The translations under genes and the position numbers were made by a program. DNA of 64,000 nucleotides from Streptomyces sp. NBC_00154 (GTDB taxonomy: Bacteria > Actinomycetota > Actinomycetes > Streptomycetales > Streptomycetaceae): NCBI RefSeq assembly GCF_026342835.1, contig NZ_JAPEMI010000001.1, positions 3,230,501-3,294,500 of the forward strand, read 5' to 3'. Below, piece after piece: positions 53,884 through 63,497 of the stretch. Numbering within the stretch: position 1 is the stretch's first letter; every line of letters begins with the position of its first letter. The notes under the pieces are model-generated. The model worked only from the letters and a program-made list of their open reading frames with translations, was not told the origin of the DNA and did no database searches.

Positions 53884-54192
53884 GTGCCCGCACGGCGGGT
53901 GGTCGGTCCTGTGAGGTGACCCGGGATCGGCTGTGTGTCGGCTTCGGTGCCGGCTCGGTGCCGGCCGTCACGCGTGCCTGCCGGCCCTGCCGGACGGTCC
54001 CCTGAGTGCTCTTTCGGCGGCCCCCCAGTGACCCAGCCCGAGTGGTGCAATTGCACATATTAAATTCGCCAGTTGTAGGAAGGGTGTAAAGTCACCCTTT
54101 CTCAAAACTCATGCAGTGACTCCCGTCACACAGTCCATGTCTTGCCAGGATCGAGCCTGCCACTGCTGAGAAAGGGAATTCCGCACCCTTGG
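53884..54192. other. AT-enriched gap between convergent bldC and the next gene
   Basis: No gene seen. From about 54040 to 54180 the DNA is unusually AT-rich for this genome. It includes the palindrome TGCAATTGCA (54047-54056) and the small inverted repeat AAGGGTG-TAAAGT-CACCCTT (54081-54100). Confidence 0.5.
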
Positions 54193-54528
54193 TCATGGGG
54201 CGACGGGAGTTTCCTCCTCGGCCTTCACCTCGCCGGCCGACGCGCCGGAGGCATGGGCGGGCGCGGCGACTGCGGCGGTGTCCACAGCGGCCGCTGACGC
54301 CTCGCCGGGCAGGGTGGGTGGTTCCGGGGGGTGCGTGGACCCGGAGGCCGTCACGTACTCCAGGAAGCCCGTAATGGGTTCCATGGAGTCGGCGGCGGGC
54401 TCCATGGCGAGCCGCAGGAGCCGATGGCAGATCGGGCAGTGCCGGGTGAGATGCCGGTAGCCGGAAGCGGCCGCCAGATGGGCGCGCAGCAGTGCGCGGG
54501 TCTCGTGCCTCGCTGTGGATGCCGCCAT
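54193..54528 (-). CDS. Conserved hypothetical protein with CPIC motif (possibly DUF6274)
   Basis: A 111-residue protein. The N-terminal helix region HETRALLRAHLAAASGYRHL leads to HCPICHRLLRLAMEP (about 31-44), a Cys-x-x-Cys with neighbouring histidines that may bind a metal. The C-terminal half is Pro/Ala/Glu-rich and probably disordered. Similar proteins occur near bldC in Streptomyces; the DUF6274 label is from memory and uncertain. Start ATG 54528. Confidence 0.75.
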   Translation of the reverse strand: MAASTARHETRALLRAHLAAASGYRHLTRHCPICHRLLRLAMEPAADSMEPITGFLEYVTASGSTHPPEPPTLPGEASAAAVDTAAVAAPAHASGASAGEVKAEEETPVAP

Positions 54529-54627
54529 CCGCGCCACCCCCCGGTGGAACGCGCTGCCCCGCGCTGTGGAACAGGGACAGTCCCTGTTGTCTGAGTACTC
54601 GTTGGCAGTTGCCGGAGTCAAGACACG

Positions 54628-54661
54628 CGAAAGCCCGGATCCTTGAGGATCCGGGCTTTCG
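54628..54661. terminator. Terminator downstream of tRNA-Asp
   Basis: A perfect 15-bp stem (CGAAAGCCCGGATCC and complement) with loop TTGA, 7 bp beyond the tRNA 3' end. Confidence 0.88.
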
Positions 54662-54667
54662 TTACTG

Positions 54668-54742
54668 CGGTCCTGACGGGATTTGAACCCGCGGCCTCCA
54701 CCTTGACAGGGTGGCGAGCACTCCAAACTGCTCCACAGGACC
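54668..54742 (-). tRNA. tRNA-Asp(GTC), first copy
   Basis: Acceptor GGTCCTG/CAGGACC, discriminator G, anticodon GTC in loop CTGTCAA, T-loop GTTCAAA. 75 nt. The same 75 nt recur at 60965-61039. Confidence 0.95.
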
Positions 54743-54857
54743 AGGTTTTCGCTGCTGCCTTGCGGCTGCCTGCGAAAACAGACTGTACAGGAGGTTGGAG
54801 GCTCTGGTCGACCTCACTCCTGGTGGTGGCTCGGTTGCGCCCCCAAGGTTGCCCGGG

Positions 54858-57800
54858 TCACGGCGCCGCGGCGTCGATCGCCTTCACGATCCGCTTGTCG
54901 GAGACGGGGTACGCGGTGCCCAGGGCGTGCGCGAAATAGCTGACCCGCAGCTCCTCGATCATCCAGCGGATGTCCAGGACCTCCTGCGGAACGGGCCTGC
55001 CCTGCGGCATCTGTTCGAGCAGCCAGGCGTACTCGTCCTGCATCTCGTGGACCTTCTCCATGCGCGTGGTGTCGCGCTGGACGGCCGTCGGCATCTGCTG
55101 CAGCCGGCGGTCCGCGGCGACCAGATAGCGCATCAGGTCGGGCAGCCTGCGCAGCCCGGTCTTCGTGACGAAGCCCGGCGGTACGAGGGCCGCGAGCTGG
55201 TCCCGCACATCGGTGACGTTGTTGACCAGGACGAGGCTGTTGGTGGCCTTCAGGCGCCGCTCGCAGGCCTGCCAGGCGGCGAGCACCTGCTGCACCTGGG
55301 CGACGGTGTGCTCGGTCAGTGCGACGAGATCGGCGCGGACCTTGTCGTACAGCTTCCGGAACGACTCCTCGTCCCAGGCCGGACCGCCGTGGGCGCCGAT
55401 CAACCGGTCCGCGGCCGCCGTCGCGCAGTCCTCGAACAGCGCCTGGATGGAACCGTGCGGGTTGCGGGACAGGGCCAGCTTCTGCTGGTTCGTCAGCTTG
55501 TCCGAGGCGAACTTGGCGGGGTTCACCGGGATGTTCAGCAGGATCAGCTTCCGGGTGCCGTGCCACATGGACTGCAGCTGCTCGGCCTCGGTGTCGAAGA
55601 GTCGTACGGCCACGGTCTCGCCCTGGTCGACCAGCGCCGGGTACGCCTTGACCGGCTGGCCGGCCCGACGGGTCTCGAAGACCCGGTTCAGGGTGCCGAT
55701 CGTCCAGTCCGTGAGGCCCGACCGCTCGATGGACTCGCCCGACGGGCCCGCGGTGGCCGCAGCGGCCTTGGAGAGGGCCTGACGGGCCTTGGGGCGCAGC
55801 TGGAGCTTCAGCGCCTCCAGGTCCTTGTCCTCGGCCACCTTGCGGCGCCGCTCGTCGACGATCCGGAAAGTGATCATCAGGTGGTCCGGGATCCGGGACA
55901 GGTCGAAGTCCTCGGCGGAGACCGGGACGCCGACCATCCGCTGGAGCTCACGCGCGAGCGTGACCGGCAGCGGCTCCTGCAGGGGCACCGCCCGGTCCAG
56001 GAACTTGCCCGCGTAGTTCGGCGCGGGGACGTAATGCCGGCGGATCGGCTTGGGCAGCGAGCGGATCAGCTCGGTGACGACCTCTTCGCGCAGACCCGGG
56101 ATCTGCCAGTCGAAGCCCTCCGAGGTGACCTGGTTGAGCACCTGGAGCGGGACATGGACGGTCACACCGTCCGCGTCCGCGCCGGGCTCGAACTGGTAGG
56201 TCACCTTGAACTTGAGCTTCCCCTGCCGCCAGGAGTCCGGATAGTCGTCCTTGGTGACGGCCCCGGCCTTCTCGTTGATGAGCATCGAGCGCTCGAAGTC
56301 GAGCGCGTCCGGCTCGTCGCGGCGCTTGTGCTTCCACCAGGAGTCGAAGTGCGCGCCGGAGACGACGTGCTCGGGAATCCGCTGGTCGTAGAAGTCGAAG
56401 AGCGTCTCGTCGTCCACGAGGATGTCGCGGCGGCGCGCCCGGTGCTCCAACTCCTCGACCTCGCCGAGGAGTTTGCGGTTGTCGTGGAAGAACTGATGGT
56501 GCGTCCGCCAGTCGCCCTCGACCAGCGCGTTCCGGATGAAGAGATCGCGGGACGTCTCCGCGTCGATCCGGCCGAAATTGATCTTGCGCTGGGCCACGAT
56601 CGGTACGCCGTACAGCGTGACCCGCTCGTACGCCATCACGGCCGCCTGGTCCTTCTCCCAGTGCGGCTCGCTGTACGTGCGCTTCAGCAGGTGCTGGGCC
56701 AGCGGTTCGATCCACTCCGGCTCGACCTTGGCATTGACCCGCGCCCACAGCCGGGACGTCTCGACCAGCTCGGCCGACATCACGAACCGCGGCTGCTTCT
56801 TGAAGAGCGCCGAACCGGGGAAGATCGCGAACTTGGCGCTGCGCGCACCCAGGTACTCGTTCTTCTCGGTGTCCTTCAGCCCGATGTGCGACAGCAGCCC
56901 GGCCAGCAGCGAGGTGTGCACCGCCTGCTCGGGTGCGGCCAGGTCCGCCGAGGGCTCCTCGAGATGCATGCCCATCTGCTTGGCGACCGTGCGCAGCTGC
57001 GCATAGATGTCCTGCCATTCGCGGATGCGCAGGAAGTTCAGATACTCCTGCTTGCACATCCGGCGGAAGCTGGACGAGCCGCGCTCCTTCTGCTGCTCGC
57101 GGATGTACCGCCACAGATTCAGGAACGCCAGGAAGTCCGACGTCTCGTCCTTGAAGCGGGCGTGGTGCTGATCCGCCTGCGTCTGCTTGTCCGAGGGCCG
57201 CTCCCGCGGGTCCTGGATGGAGAGCGCGGCGGCGATCACCATGACCTCGCGCGTGCAGCCGTTGCGGTCGGCCTCGATGACCATGCGGGCGAGGCGCGGG
57301 TCGACGGGCAGCTGTGCGAGCTTCCGTCCCAGCTGCGTCAGCCGTTTCTTCGGATCCTTCTCGTCCGGGTCCAGTGCGCCGAGCTCCTGGAGAAGCTGCA
57401 CACCGTCGCGGATGTTGCGGTGGTCCGGCGGGTCGATGAAGGGGAACTTCTCGATGTCGCCGAGGCCGGCCGCCGTCATCTGGAGGATGACGGACGCCAG
57501 GTTCGTACGGAGGATCTCCGCGTCCGTGAACTCCGGGCGGGTCAGGAAGTCGTCCTCGGAGTACAGCCGGATACAGATGCCGTCCGACGTACGGCCGCAG
57601 CGGCCCTTGCGCTGGTTGGCGCTGGCCTGCGAGATCCGCTCGATCGGCAGCCGCTGGACCTTGGTGCGGTGGCTGTAGCGGGAGATCCGGGCGTTGCCCG
57701 GGTCGATCACGTACTTGATGCCGGGGACGGTCAGGGAGGTCTCGGCGACGTTCGTCGCCAGAACGATCCTGCGGCCGGTGTGGCGCTGGAACACCCGGTG

Positions 57801-58790
57801 CTGCTCGGCGTGCGACAGGCGCGCGTAGAGAGGGAGCACCTCGGTGTGGCGGAGGTTCTTCTTGTTCAGGGCGTCCGCGGTGTCGCGGATCTCGCGCTCG
57901 CCGGAGAGGAAGACCAGGACATCGCCGGGGCCCTCCGCCTGGAGCTCGTCGACGGCGTCGCAGATCGCGGTGATCTGGTCGCGGTCGGAGTCCTCGCCCT
58001 CTTCCTCCAGGAGCGGCCGGTAGCGCACCTCGACCGGATACGTACGCCCGCTGACCTCGACGATCGGTGCATCACCGAAGTGCCGGGCGAAGCGCTCGGG
58101 GTCGATGGTCGCCGAGGTGATGACGACCTTCAGATCGGGGCGCTTGGGCAGCAGCCGGGCCAGGTAGCCGAGCAGGAAGTCGATGTTCAGCGACCGCTCG
58201 TGGGCCTCGTCGATGATGATCGTGTCGTACGCGAGCAGCTCGCGGTCCGTCTGGATCTCGGCCAGCAGGATGCCGTCCGTCATCAGCTTCAGATACGTGG
58301 CGTCCGGGTTCACCTGGTCGGTGAAGCGGACCTTCCAGCCGACCGCCTCGCCGAGCGGGGTCTTCAGCTCGTCGGCGACGCGCTCGGCGACCGTACGGGC
58401 CGCGATCCGGCGCGGCTGGGTGTGCCCGATCATGCCCCGGACGCCGCGTCCCAGCTCCATGCAGATCTTGGGGATCTGCGTGGTCTTGCCGGACCCGGTC
58501 TCACCGGCGACGATCACGACCTGGTGGCCGCGTATCGCCTCCAGGATCTCGTCCTTCTTCTGACTGACCGGAAGCTCTTCCGGGTACGAGAGAGCGGGCA
58601 CCCGCGCGGCGCGCCCTGCGAGCCGCTCGGCTGCCTTCCCGGCCTGGGCGGCGATCTCGTCCAGCACGGTCTGCTGGGCCTCGGGCTTACGGATCCGGCG
58701 CGCCCCTTCGAGGCGGCGGCCGAGCCGGTGCGCGTCGCGGAGCGAGAGCTGTCCGAGTTGGGACTGGAGATCGGCAAAGGAAGTAGACAT
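54858..58790 (-). CDS. hrpA: ATP-dependent RNA helicase HrpA
   Basis: A 1310-residue DEAH-box helicase. Walker A GETGSGKTT (96-104), DEAH (194-197), SATIDPERFA, and the motif VI region QRKGRCGRTSDG are present, followed by HA2, OB-fold and a long HrpA-specific C-terminal domain (about 650-1310). In E. coli HrpA rescues collided or stalled ribosomes; the same role is likely. Length is that of full HrpA. The start ATG follows a divergent gap of about 150 bp. Confidence 0.96.
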   Translation of the reverse strand: MSTSFADLQSQLGQLSLRDAHRLGRRLEGARRIRKPEAQQTVLDEIAAQAGKAAERLAGRAARVPALSYPEELPVSQKKDEILEAIRGHQVVIVAGETGSGKTTQIPKICMELGRGVRGMIGHTQPRRIAARTVAERVADELKTPLGEAVGWKVRFTDQVNPDATYLKLMTDGILLAEIQTDRELLAYDTIIIDEAHERSLNIDFLLGYLARLLPKRPDLKVVITSATIDPERFARHFGDAPIVEVSGRTYPVEVRYRPLLEEEGEDSDRDQITAICDAVDELQAEGPGDVLVFLSGEREIRDTADALNKKNLRHTEVLPLYARLSHAEQHRVFQRHTGRRIVLATNVAETSLTVPGIKYVIDPGNARISRYSHRTKVQRLPIERISQASANQRKGRCGRTSDGICIRLYSEDDFLTRPEFTDAEILRTNLASVILQMTAAGLGDIEKFPFIDPPDHRNIRDGVQLLQELGALDPDEKDPKKRLTQLGRKLAQLPVDPRLARMVIEADRNGCTREVMVIAAALSIQDPRERPSDKQTQADQHHARFKDETSDFLAFLNLWRYIREQQKERGSSSFRRMCKQEYLNFLRIREWQDIYAQLRTVAKQMGMHLEEPSADLAAPEQAVHTSLLAGLLSHIGLKDTEKNEYLGARSAKFAIFPGSALFKKQPRFVMSAELVETSRLWARVNAKVEPEWIEPLAQHLLKRTYSEPHWEKDQAAVMAYERVTLYGVPIVAQRKINFGRIDAETSRDLFIRNALVEGDWRTHHQFFHDNRKLLGEVEELEHRARRRDILVDDETLFDFYDQRIPEHVVSGAHFDSWWKHKRRDEPDALDFERSMLINEKAGAVTKDDYPDSWRQGKLKFKVTYQFEPGADADGVTVHVPLQVLNQVTSEGFDWQIPGLREEVVTELIRSLPKPIRRHYVPAPNYAGKFLDRAVPLQEPLPVTLARELQRMVGVPVSAEDFDLSRIPDHLMITFRIVDERRRKVAEDKDLEALKLQLRPKARQALSKAAAATAGPSGESIERSGLTDWTIGTLNRVFETRRAGQPVKAYPALVDQGETVAVRLFDTEAEQLQSMWHGTRKLILLNIPVNPAKFASDKLTNQQKLALSRNPHGSIQALFEDCATAAADRLIGAHGGPAWDEESFRKLYDKVRADLVALTEHTVAQVQQVLAAWQACERRLKATNSLVLVNNVTDVRDQLAALVPPGFVTKTGLRRLPDLMRYLVAADRRLQQMPTAVQRDTTRMEKVHEMQDEYAWLLEQMPQGRPVPQEVLDIRWMIEELRVSYFAHALGTAYPVSDKRIVKAIDAAAP

Positions 58791-58941
58791 ACGGGTCCCA
58801 GGATCGCACCCGGGCCCGAGGAACGGCGAACATATTTTGCGCGGTCTGCGTCACGGCCGTGGTGACCGTGGGGAAGCCCGGGGTCACAGCACGTACCATT
58901 TCGGGCAACCGATCTTCGTACCGCAGTCGAAAGCTGGTCCC

Positions 58942-59151
58942 GTGTCCCGTGCGCAGTGGTGCTGCCCGGCGGCGGTGCTCGCAGTCGCACCGGGGCTCTT
59001 CTGCGGGGCTGCGACGGCGTCGGGCGGCGGGGCGTCGCAGGCGCCCGGGCCCGCCGGACAGGGGTCGGTCGAGCCGCCCGTACAAGTCGGGTTGCGGGGC
59101 CCCGGGCCTGCCGGGCCCACCCCGGTGGAACTCTTCGTACTGCGGGTCTAG
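58942..59151 (+). CDS. Small secreted Pro/Gly-rich protein (tentative)
   Basis: A 69-residue frame from GTG 58942. A hydrophobic signal-like start (VSRAQWCCPAAVLAVAPGLF, then CGAATASGG) is followed by a Gly/Pro-rich stretch (QAPGPAGQGSVEPPVQVGL). The alternative of a lipoprotein with Cys in LFCGAA is possible. No family recognised. It lies 60 bp upstream of the DsbA-like gene on the same strand, so it could be co-transcribed. Weak evidence: no clear ribosome site. Confidence 0.45.
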   Translation: MSRAQWCCPAAVLAVAPGLFCGAATASGGGASQAPGPAGQGSVEPPVQVGLRGPGPAGPTPVELFVLRV

Positions 59152-59211
59152 GCGGCCCTGCGTCACCCGGTCGTCCCCTCACCACCCCGCATCACGAGCA
59201 CGGAGCTTGCC

Positions 59212-59982
59212 ATGCCCACGCCCAAAGCGCCCTCGCCGAAGCCGTCCTCCAGGAAGCCGCAGTTCTACGGCACCGGCGTCGTCCTCGCCGCCGCGCTGCT
59301 CGGCTACGCCTCCTACCGGGCCACCGCCCCCGACCACTCGGCTTCCGATTCCCCGTACGTCGCCGAGGTCACCGCCGACCCGGATGCCGGCGTCTACCCC
59401 GAGCTGGCGAAGCTCGCCCGCCGCGACCCCGGCGACAAACTGGCGCAGGGCCGGGCGGACGCGCCCGTCGTCCTCATCGAGTACGCCGACTTCAAGTGCG
59501 GCTACTGCGGCAAGTTCGCCCGCGACACCGAATCCGCTCTGGTGAAGAAGTACGTCGGCAACGGCACCCTGCGCATCGAATGGCGCAACTTCCCGATCTT
59601 CGGAGCCGAGTCCGAGGCAGCCGCGCGCGCCGCCTGGGCCGCCGGACAGCAGGGCCGCTTCTGGCAGTTCCACGCCGCCGCGTACGCCGAAGGGGTCAAG
59701 GAGAAGGGCTTCGGCAAGGCCCGGCTGAAGGCCCTCGCCCAGCAGGCGGGGGTGGCGGACCTCGACCGGTTCGCCCGCGACGCCGACAGTTCCGCAGCGT
59801 CCGCCGCAGTGAGCAAGGACCAGGAGCAGGGATACGGGATCGGCGCCACCTCCACCCCGTCGTTCCTGATCAACGGCCGCCCGATCGCCGGTGCCCAGTC
59901 GACGGAGGTCTTCACCCAGGCAATCGACGCGGCGGCAGACCGGGCCAGGAACACCAAGGATGCCAAGGGCGCCGACAAGTGA
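59212..59982 (+). CDS. DsbA-like thioredoxin-fold disulfide oxidoreductase
   Basis: A 256-residue membrane-anchored, extracytoplasmic protein. One helix (about 19-36, FYGTGVVLAAALLGYAS), then a DsbA/DsbG-type thioredoxin fold with active site CGYC (96-99) and cis-Pro region GATSTPSFLING (about 212-223). It should exchange disulfides with exported proteins. The stop overlaps the start of the CcdA-like gene, which would keep it reduced. Confidence 0.93.
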   Translation: MPTPKAPSPKPSSRKPQFYGTGVVLAAALLGYASYRATAPDHSASDSPYVAEVTADPDAGVYPELAKLARRDPGDKLAQGRADAPVVLIEYADFKCGYCGKFARDTESALVKKYVGNGTLRIEWRNFPIFGAESEAAARAAWAAGQQGRFWQFHAAAYAEGVKEKGFGKARLKALAQQAGVADLDRFARDADSSAASAAVSKDQEQGYGIGATSTPSFLINGRPIAGAQSTEVFTQAIDAAADRARNTKDAKGADK

Positions 59983-60827
59983 CCCCGGGCATCGGCTACT
60001 TCGCCGCCCTGCTCGGCGGGCTGCTGGCTCTGGTCAGCCCGTGCAGCGCCCTGCTGCTGCCCGCCTTCTTCGCCTACTCCATCGACTCCGCCGCACGACT
60101 GCTGGCCCGTACCGGCATCTTCTACGCCGGTCTGGCCACCACCCTTGTGCCGCTCGGCGCCGCCGGCTCGTTTGCCGGACGGCTCTTCTACAGCCACCGC
60201 GACCAGCTCGTCCTCGGAGCCGGCTGGTTGATCATCGTCCTCGGCGCGGCGCAGATCGTGGGCCTCGGCTTCGCCTCGCGCCGGATCGCCGCGCTCAGTG
60301 GCCGGATCAGGCCGACGACCGCCGTATCGGTCTATGCCCTCGGCGCCGTCTACGGCCTGGCCGGCTTCTGCGCCGGGCCGATTCTCGGCAGCGTCCTGAC
60401 GGTGGCGGCGGTCAGCGGCAGCCCCGTCTACGGCGGACTGCTGCTCGCCGTGTACGCCCTGGGCATGGCCGTTCCGCTGTTTCTGCTCGCGTTGCTCTGG
60501 GAACGCTTCGACCTCGGTCGCCGGGCGTGGCTGCGCGGTCGGACCCTCCGGCTCGGCCGCTTCGAACTGCACACCACGACCCTGCTGTCGGGGCTGCTCT
60601 TCATCGGGCTCGGCGCGCTGTTCCTGGCCTACGACGGGACGACCGCGCTGCCCGGGCTGCTGGATGTGGACGATTCGTTCGCCGTCGAACAGTGGGCCCG
60701 GCGCATCGGCGAGCAGGTGCCGGACACGATTGCGCTGGTGACCGCGTTCGCGGTGGTGCTGCTGGTTCTCGGGGTACGGACGTGGCGCCGCCGCGACGTG
60801 AACTCCGCGGACCGGGAAGAGGTCTGA
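59979..60827 (+). CDS. CcdA-like cytochrome c biogenesis / thiol-reductant transporter
   Basis: A 282-residue membrane protein with about six helices in two repeats. The redox cysteines lie in SPCSALLLPAF (Cys about 22) and GFCAGPILGS (Cys about 130). CcdA moves electrons from cytosolic thioredoxin across the membrane; the partner here is the upstream DsbA-like protein (GTGA overlap). GTG start 59979. A hairpin follows at 60833. Confidence 0.92.
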   Translation: MTPGIGYFAALLGGLLALVSPCSALLLPAFFAYSIDSAARLLARTGIFYAGLATTLVPLGAAGSFAGRLFYSHRDQLVLGAGWLIIVLGAAQIVGLGFASRRIAALSGRIRPTTAVSVYALGAVYGLAGFCAGPILGSVLTVAAVSGSPVYGGLLLAVYALGMAVPLFLLALLWERFDLGRRAWLRGRTLRLGRFELHTTTLLSGLLFIGLGALFLAYDGTTALPGLLDVDDSFAVEQWARRIGEQVPDTIALVTAFAVVLLVLGVRTWRRRDVNSADREEV

Positions 60828-60832
60828 CACGA

Positions 60833-60863
60833 CGAAGGCCCCATCCGGTGGACGGGGCCTTCG
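60833..60863. terminator. Terminator between the ccdA-like gene and tRNA-Phe
   Basis: A 10-bp stem (CGAAGGCCCC and complement) lies between the convergent gene and tRNA cluster and can serve both. Confidence 0.78.
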
Positions 60864-60868
60864 AGAGG

Positions 60869-60942
60869 TGGCTGGGGCCGGGATCGAACCGGCGACCTAT
60901 CGCTTTTCAGGCGATCGCTCGTACCAACTGAGCTACCCAGCC
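60869..60942 (-). tRNA. tRNA-Phe(GAA)
   Basis: Acceptor GGCTGGG/CCCAGCC, anticodon GAA in loop CTGAAAA, T-loop GTTCGAT, discriminator A. 74 nt, last gene of a Glu-Asp-Phe cluster on the minus strand. Confidence 0.95.
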
Positions 60943-60964
60943 ACGCAGCACTTACGAGCTGCAG

Positions 60965-61039
60965 CGGTCCTGACGGGATTTGAACCCGCGGCCTCCACCT
61001 TGACAGGGTGGCGAGCACTCCAAACTGCTCCACAGGACC
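60965..61039 (-). tRNA. tRNA-Asp(GTC), second copy
   Basis: Identical over 75 nt to the gene at 54668-54742, anticodon GTC. Confidence 0.95.
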
Positions 61040-61077
61040 AAGCTGTTGTGCGACTAAGTGTCGCACAAGGTGGTGCG

Positions 61078-61150
61078 TGCCCCCAACGGGATTCGAACCC
61101 GTGCTACCGCCTTGAAAGGGCGGCGTCCTGGGCCACTAGACGATGAGGGC
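61078..61150 (-). tRNA. tRNA-Glu(TTC)
   Basis: Acceptor GCCCTCA with TGGGGGC (one G-T pair), discriminator A, anticodon TTC in loop CTTTCAA, T-loop GTTCGAA. 73 nt, first gene of the cluster. Confidence 0.94.
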
Positions 61151-61320
61151 AGAACTGCTACTTCTGCGTCTATCGCCCCCCGAAGAGGGACGTGAGAAGC
61201 ATCTGACTCCGCTTCCCCTCAAGAGGTTCCGCTTCTTCTTCAACCTCTGGGGTCTCGGAACGGTCAAGCCCTGACCGGCGCCCTTGGGCACGTCGGAGAC
61301 TGTACTACGGCGTTTCGGTG

Positions 61321-62889
61321 TCAGCCAAACCGAATAGGCGAAGGGGTCGCTCCGGGTTGCTTCCCCTCCGGCAGATGGCGGCTGACCTCGGCCGTTGTCA
61401 GGCCGAGCCCGCCGAGTGTGATCTCGTCCCAGGCCTGCAGACGGCGGGTCGTGCGGTCCAGATAGAGCACCGAGGCGCGCACCTTTTCCGGCTTCTTGTT
61501 CTGCAGGGCGCGCAGCCCGCCGCCACCCGTGGAGCCCTCGACCTTGAGCCGGGTGCCGAATCTCATCAGCTCGTTCTGCCGGTGGTGCACATGGCCGGCG
61601 AGGACCAGCGGGACCGTGCCGTCCGTCTCGCGGGCCGCGTCCGGCTCGTGGGTGACGGCGATGTCGACCGGCGTGCCGGCCTGCTCCTGGGCGCGCAGCG
61701 CGGAAGCGAGCCGCATGCCCGCCATCTGCTCGGCGGCCGCGCCCTGGTCGGGCAGCGAGCGGTCCGGGGTGAACTGGGGGTCCCCCATGCCGGCCACCCG
61801 CAGCCCGCCGACATCCACCGCCCGGCCGTCGTCCAGCACGTGCACGTTCTTGAACCGCTCGAGATACATCTGGGTGATGCGCGAGTCGTGGTTCCCGCGG
61901 ACCCAGACGTAGGGCGCGCCGAGATCGCGGATCGGGTCGAGGAAGCCGTTCTCGACCGCGGAACCGTGATCCATCGTGTCGCCCGAGTCGATGATCACGT
62001 CGATGTCGTACTGCCGGACCAGCGAGCCGATGATCTGCCAGGACGCGGGGTTGAGGTGGATGTCGGAGACATGCAGGACGCGGAGGGTGGCGGGGTCCGG
62101 CCGGTAGACGGGAAGCGTCGACGTGGCGTCGTACAACTTGGTCACATTGGCGACGAGCCGGGCCAGTTCGCGCTGGTAGACGTCGAAGTCGGTGACGATC
62201 GAGCGGGCGTCACCGACCACCGAGGGAGCGCTGGAGAGCAGCCCGGAGAACTTGGGTTCCAGCACGGACTTCGGGTTCCAGGTGGCGTACGCGCTGACGC
62301 CGGATGCGGCCAGGAGCGCCAGCGCGAGCCCGCCGGCGGCCAGGGCGTGGCGCGGCCGGCGGTAGACGGCGAGGCCGAGCGCGGTGGCGCCGGAGACGAC
62401 GGCTGTGCAGGAGCGCAGGGCGAGATCGCGGGCGCCGGTGGAGACGTCCTCGGTGACTTCCTGCTGGAGACCGGAGAGCCGTTCGGGGTGCTGGACCAGA
62501 GCCTCGGAGCGCACCGGGTCGAGGCGGTCGACATCGACGTCGAGACGGACCGGGGCTATGTGCGAGTCCAGCTCCAGGGCGCCGAGCGGGGCCACATTGA
62601 TCTTCGTGCCGCCGGTGAGGGAGGGGCGCAGGGTCATGGTGGTGTCCATGGGCCCGACGGGCGTACGGACACTCCCGACGATCAGCAGCCCCAGCCAGGC
62701 ACCGAACACGACGACGGCGACCAGGCCCAGCGCGCGGGCGTAGGGGTGCTGGGCGCTGCCGAGGCAGGGCGCGAGGGCGGTGGTGTTTCCGGGGGCGGCG
62801 GGACGGGAGCGGTGCCGGCGCAGGGCGTCGGCCGATGCGGTCACTCCGGCCAGGACGGTTGCTGCTGCGCGGAACGGGTCGCGGGGCAT
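61321..62889 (-). CDS. Membrane-anchored metallophosphoesterase
   Basis: 522 residues. An N-terminal helix (about 54-74, LGLVAVVVFGAWLGLLIVG) and another pair near 165-205 anchor it. The calcineurin-like domain (about 270-490) has all metal motifs: HVSDIHLNP, DSGDTMDHGS, VRGNHDS, THEPD and GHVHHR. The phosphodiesterase substrate is unknown; the catalytic domain is probably outside or at the membrane face. Start ATG 62889. Confidence 0.9.
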   Translation of the reverse strand: MPRDPFRAAATVLAGVTASADALRRHRSRPAAPGNTTALAPCLGSAQHPYARALGLVAVVVFGAWLGLLIVGSVRTPVGPMDTTMTLRPSLTGGTKINVAPLGALELDSHIAPVRLDVDVDRLDPVRSEALVQHPERLSGLQQEVTEDVSTGARDLALRSCTAVVSGATALGLAVYRRPRHALAAGGLALALLAASGVSAYATWNPKSVLEPKFSGLLSSAPSVVGDARSIVTDFDVYQRELARLVANVTKLYDATSTLPVYRPDPATLRVLHVSDIHLNPASWQIIGSLVRQYDIDVIIDSGDTMDHGSAVENGFLDPIRDLGAPYVWVRGNHDSRITQMYLERFKNVHVLDDGRAVDVGGLRVAGMGDPQFTPDRSLPDQGAAAEQMAGMRLASALRAQEQAGTPVDIAVTHEPDAARETDGTVPLVLAGHVHHRQNELMRFGTRLKVEGSTGGGGLRALQNKKPEKVRASVLYLDRTTRRLQAWDEITLGGLGLTTAEVSRHLPEGKQPGATPSPIRFG

Positions 62890-62981
62890 TGGGCGCGTAT
62901 GCCCGGGGACCGGGGCGGCTATGCGGGGCGAGGATGGTGGGGCGCGGCCGCCGGGGGGCGGGGTTACGTGACAATGGCGGG

Positions 62982-63332
62982 GTGCTGGAGATGACGCGCG
63001 AAGAGTTCGAGGAACTGGTCGCCGAGGCCCTGGACCGCATTCCGCCGGAGCTGACGCGGCTGATGGACAACGTCGCGGTGTTCGTCGAGGACGAACCGGA
63101 CCCCGGCGATCCGGAGCTCCTCGGGCTGTACGAGGGCACGCCGCTGACCGACCGCGGTGAGTGGTACGCCGGGGTGCTGCCGGACCGGATCACGATCTAC
63201 CGGGGGCCGACGCTGCGGATGTGCGAGTCGCGCGAGGATGTGGTCGTCGAGACGGAAATCACGGTCGTCCACGAGATCGCCCACCATTTCGGCATCGACG
63301 ACGAGCGGCTGCACGCGCTGGGTTACGGCTGA
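62982..63332 (+). CDS. Minimal zincin metallopeptidase family protein
   Basis: A 116-residue protein with HEIAHHFGIDD at 97-107, i.e. HExxHxxGxxD as in metzincin-like proteases. A short N-terminal helix bundle (EEFEELVAEALDRIPPEL) is typical of the small bacterial family. Substrate unknown. GTG 62982 and ATG 62991 are both possible starts. Divergent from the phosphoesterase gene. Confidence 0.9.
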   Translation: MLEMTREEFEELVAEALDRIPPELTRLMDNVAVFVEDEPDPGDPELLGLYEGTPLTDRGEWYAGVLPDRITIYRGPTLRMCESREDVVVETEITVVHEIAHHFGIDDERLHALGYG

Positions 63333-63497
63333 GCCGACGGGCGGACAGGGAGCGGCCGTTCGGGTCGGGCGGGGTGCAGGGGCGTCCGGGATCGGGGCTC
63401 GGAGCGTGTCCCTTGCGGGGGAACGGGAGTTGGGTACAGCGCCCCCTCCCGTCCGTTCCCGCCCTGCTTCGCTCCCCGCCCCCGGAGGTGCCGCCCC

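Noticed and set aside
54711..58865. 1384-codon open frame antisense to hrpA
   Set aside because: Frame-locked shadow of the GC-rich helicase gene; composition is Leu/Val/Asp/Arg-rich with no family motif, while hrpA has full catalytic motifs.
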